Assembly: GCF_001644015.1 (NCBI RefSeq)
Contig: NZ_LUUI01000002.1
Span: 1 to 35,679 of the forward strand
Reading direction: 5' to 3'
DNA: 35,679 bases
From: Methylomonas lenta
GTDB lineage: Bacteria > Pseudomonadota > Gammaproteobacteria > Methylococcales > Methylomonadaceae
In this document: piece by piece, positions 34,144 through 35,679 of the stretch
Layout: every line of letters begins with the position of its first letter
Position numbering within the stretch: position 1 is the first letter of the stretch
The notes under the pieces: generated by a model
Told to the model about the DNA's origin: nothing
What the model saw: only the letters and a program-made list of their open reading frames with translations
Databases searched by the model: none
Position numbers and translations under genes: made by a program

Positions 34144-35076
34144 TTACGCAACAGATTCAATCAATTGACATGGGTATAGAGCCAATCCTTCTTTTGCCTT
34201 ACGAACCCAAGCTTCACATAATGCTGTTGCTACGTTAAATTCTTTCAACTGGGAAAATATTAATGCATCCTTTTCAGCTTTGGCTACATCAATATTTTTG
34301 ATCACATAATTTAGGCAGGAAGCAAAAACTCTTTGTAACATAAGCATAGCTGTATGCCCACGACATATTCTTGAACAAATAAGAGCATCACTAGCATCAA
34401 CAATTGGCAAGTATTTTTTTATGTGTTTTTGAAAGTCAGCAATGTATTGATCATCTCTATTTTTGACTAACATATCTATATCAATGCAAATTACATTGTT
34501 TTCAATCTGAAAATGCTTCCATCCTATAACTCCAGCGGGATATGAAGCCTTATCTAAATCTTTTGCAGATAAAGTTATTGCGGCGACTAATTTCAATGCA
34601 GAAGGTAAGATATTGATAAATAGATTAATTGCTTCTGACTTATATTCAGACGAACAAATATATCTATAAGCATCACAAAGTAATTCATCTTTAAAAAAAT
34701 AATTTTCTATAGAATGTCCGATAGTCCATGAAAGATTGCCTTCTGATTCATGATCAGACATTAGGTCACTTATTTTTTCGCTTATGTCAAATTTTTTATA
34801 CTCCCTATCGCATAAAAAATACAAATTATCATACTCATTTGAATTTTTGCATTGGTTATAAATTTTGTCTATTTTAGCCCTATTGTTACGAGCTGTTATC
34901 TCACAAGTGCCTTTTATATCTTCTGCAGTGTCAATCTTAACTTTATGTCCTTCACGAATAACATCTAAAAGATTTTTGATATGGGACTTATCATCTTTTC
35001 CCTCAACAAGAACTCTTTTTTTTGAACTCATTTTTATTTTTGCTAGATATTTTTTAATATCATATTTTAATTCCAT
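34144..35076 (-). CDS. ariB: DUF4435 TOPRIM-like protein (AriB-like, PARIS defence effector)
   Basis: A 310-residue protein of the DUF4435 family. The TOPRIM-like metal site is visible as VLVEGKDD (Glu25 the probable catalytic acid) and FLCDRE (Asp90, Glu92), with GHSIENYFF at 120-128, the family's third motif. In the PARIS anti-phage system AriB is such a TOPRIM nuclease, held inactive by the ATPase AriA and released when a phage anti-restriction protein is sensed. The start ATG overlaps the TAA that would end the adjacent ATPase frame (TAATG), which marks the two as a coupled pair. The gene is intact and AT-rich compared with the nif and mod loci, consistent with transfer. DUF4435/ATPase pairs outside PARIS exist, so the name is provisional. 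Confidence 0.78.
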   Translation of the reverse strand: MELKYDIKKYLAKIKMSSKKRVLVEGKDDKSHIKNLLDVIREGHKVKIDTAEDIKGTCEITARNNRAKIDKIYNQCKNSNEYDNLYFLCDREYKKFDISEKISDLMSDHESEGNLSWTIGHSIENYFFKDELLCDAYRYICSSEYKSEAINLFINILPSALKLVAAITLSAKDLDKASYPAGVIGWKHFQIENNVICIDIDMLVKNRDDQYIADFQKHIKKYLPIVDASDALICSRICRGHTAMLMLQRVFASCLNYVIKNIDVAKAEKDALIFSQLKEFNVATALCEAWVRKAKEGLALYPCQLIESVA

Positions 35077-35657
35077 TAAAAAATATCCTCTTCTTCCTCT
35101 GAGTATTCATATTCGGTTGAGCTTTTGTCCTGAAAAATGGGAACAACCTGTTTCATATATTCATCAAAATCGGCAGCAATCGATGGCGAATGTGTACAAA
35201 CAATGATCTACCTATTTCCAAGTTGATCCATCATTCTTCCCAATAATTCTTCTTGCCAATCGATATGTAGTGACAACTCTGGCTCATCAATTAATACTAC
35301 AGAATTTCCGCTCATTTTATTAACCGCATACAGCATTGTGAGCAACTGGCGCTCTCCAGAAGACATAACTTTAATGCTGCTCCAGGTATTATCAGGAAAT
35401 TTGAGGCCAACTTTTGGTATTTTTCTCATCTTATCTAATTCATAAGAGAGCTCTTTTTTATCTAAAAAAGTATTTACAACATCAAAGTATTTATCTATTT
35501 CCTTGAATGCGGATAATTGAAAATTTTGCCTTTCTTTTAATGCATCACGGTATACAGCTAAAGCACCAGCAGCTGAACTGGCAAGGTCGCTAGATTTAGC
35601 GTAAGCGCCCTTAAATCCGCCTCTTAAATTCCCCGCCAGTCGGCGGCATACTGTGTC
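35076..35657 (-). pseudogene. ariA: Broken AAA/ABC-type ATPase (AriA-like), amber codon and 5' truncation
   Basis: Minus-strand frame encoding the C-terminal part of an AAA15/OLD-like ATPase: a helical region (DALKERQNFQLSAFKEIDKY), the signature-like SSGERQLLTMLYA, Walker B VVLIDEPELSLHIDW, and after an interrupting TAG (35208-35210) the H-loop continuation IIVCTHSPSIAADFDEYM and an acidic tail ending in EEEEDIF. Replacing the TAG by CAG would restore an unbroken protein. Upstream the frame closes at a TGA (35658-35660), and sequence beyond about 35580 no longer looks like the ATPase, so the Walker A part is missing from the window. The frame ends at the start of the AriB-like gene. At face value the ATPase is non-functional; the amber could also be a sequencing error. 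Confidence 0.75.
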
Positions 35658-35679
35658 TCACATTAACTTGATTGAGGTA
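35611..35679 (-). other. Open frame entering from window edge, possible foreign insertion
   Basis: In a different register from the ATPase, a 22-codon frame runs in from the edge (ending MPPTGGEFKRRI) to a TAA at 35611-35613. I do not recognise it. It overlaps the point where ATPase sequence seems to stop and may be the 3' end of an inserted or rearranged gene. Confidence 0.3.

Overview
The window reads as chromosomal DNA of a nitrogen-fixing gammaproteobacterium. BaeS and BaeR resemble the enterobacterial proteins closely, and the nif and mod loci have proteobacterial gene content. A methanotroph of the Methylococcales type would fit, but no methane-oxidation gene is present, so that placement is inference. 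Intergenic DNA is rich in dispersed palindromic repeats.

Layout. 1-4.2 kb: a DUF2750 gene and two tandem exported DUF1254/DUF1214 paralogues (minus strand). 4.2-7.4 kb: a BaeSR two-component system followed by a Spy-like LTXXQ periplasmic protein and a DUF6515 protein. 7.4-13.2 kb (minus): a SulP/STAS anion permease, a PPK2 kinase, an unlisted 47-residue membrane peptide and a plasma-membrane-type H+ P-ATPase. 13.7-17.7 kb: a glycine-zipper protein, a second copy of the spy segment carrying a relic of the baeR 3' end, a DUF4145 protein, an aldo/keto reductase and a Uma2-family protein.

17.8-26.4 kb is one long nif operon on the plus strand. It starts with a good sigma-54 promoter and a NifA-type upstream site, then runs nifE, nifN, nifX, the NifX-associated DUF269 gene, a DUF683 gene, fdxB, a thioredoxin-like 2Fe-2S ferredoxin, and a tightly packed tail: TPR-like protein, 125-aa unknown, DUF4213/DUF364 protein, 147-aa unknown and a GlcF-like iron-sulfur protein. 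The first part is the scaffold and carrier machinery for FeMo-cofactor. The tail has no assigned role and is the best candidate here for an undescribed nif accessory module.

26.4-33.4 kb is the molybdenum locus that supplies that cofactor. modA, modB, modC, a di-Mop molbindin and a second ModC lacking several ATPase residues lie on the minus strand. An alginate-export-type outer-membrane porin sits upstream of modA, and divergent modE is on the plus strand. A ModE-like operator lies between porin and modE, suggesting the porin is the outer-membrane molybdate entry route.

33.5-35.7 kb: a small membrane protein, then an AT-rich patch with an intact DUF4435/TOPRIM gene (AriB-like) preceded by a broken AAA/ABC-type ATPase (AriA-like) carrying an in-frame amber codon and a truncated 5' end. 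This looks like a decaying PARIS-type anti-phage system. No tRNA, rRNA, CRISPR array or complete insertion sequence was seen.
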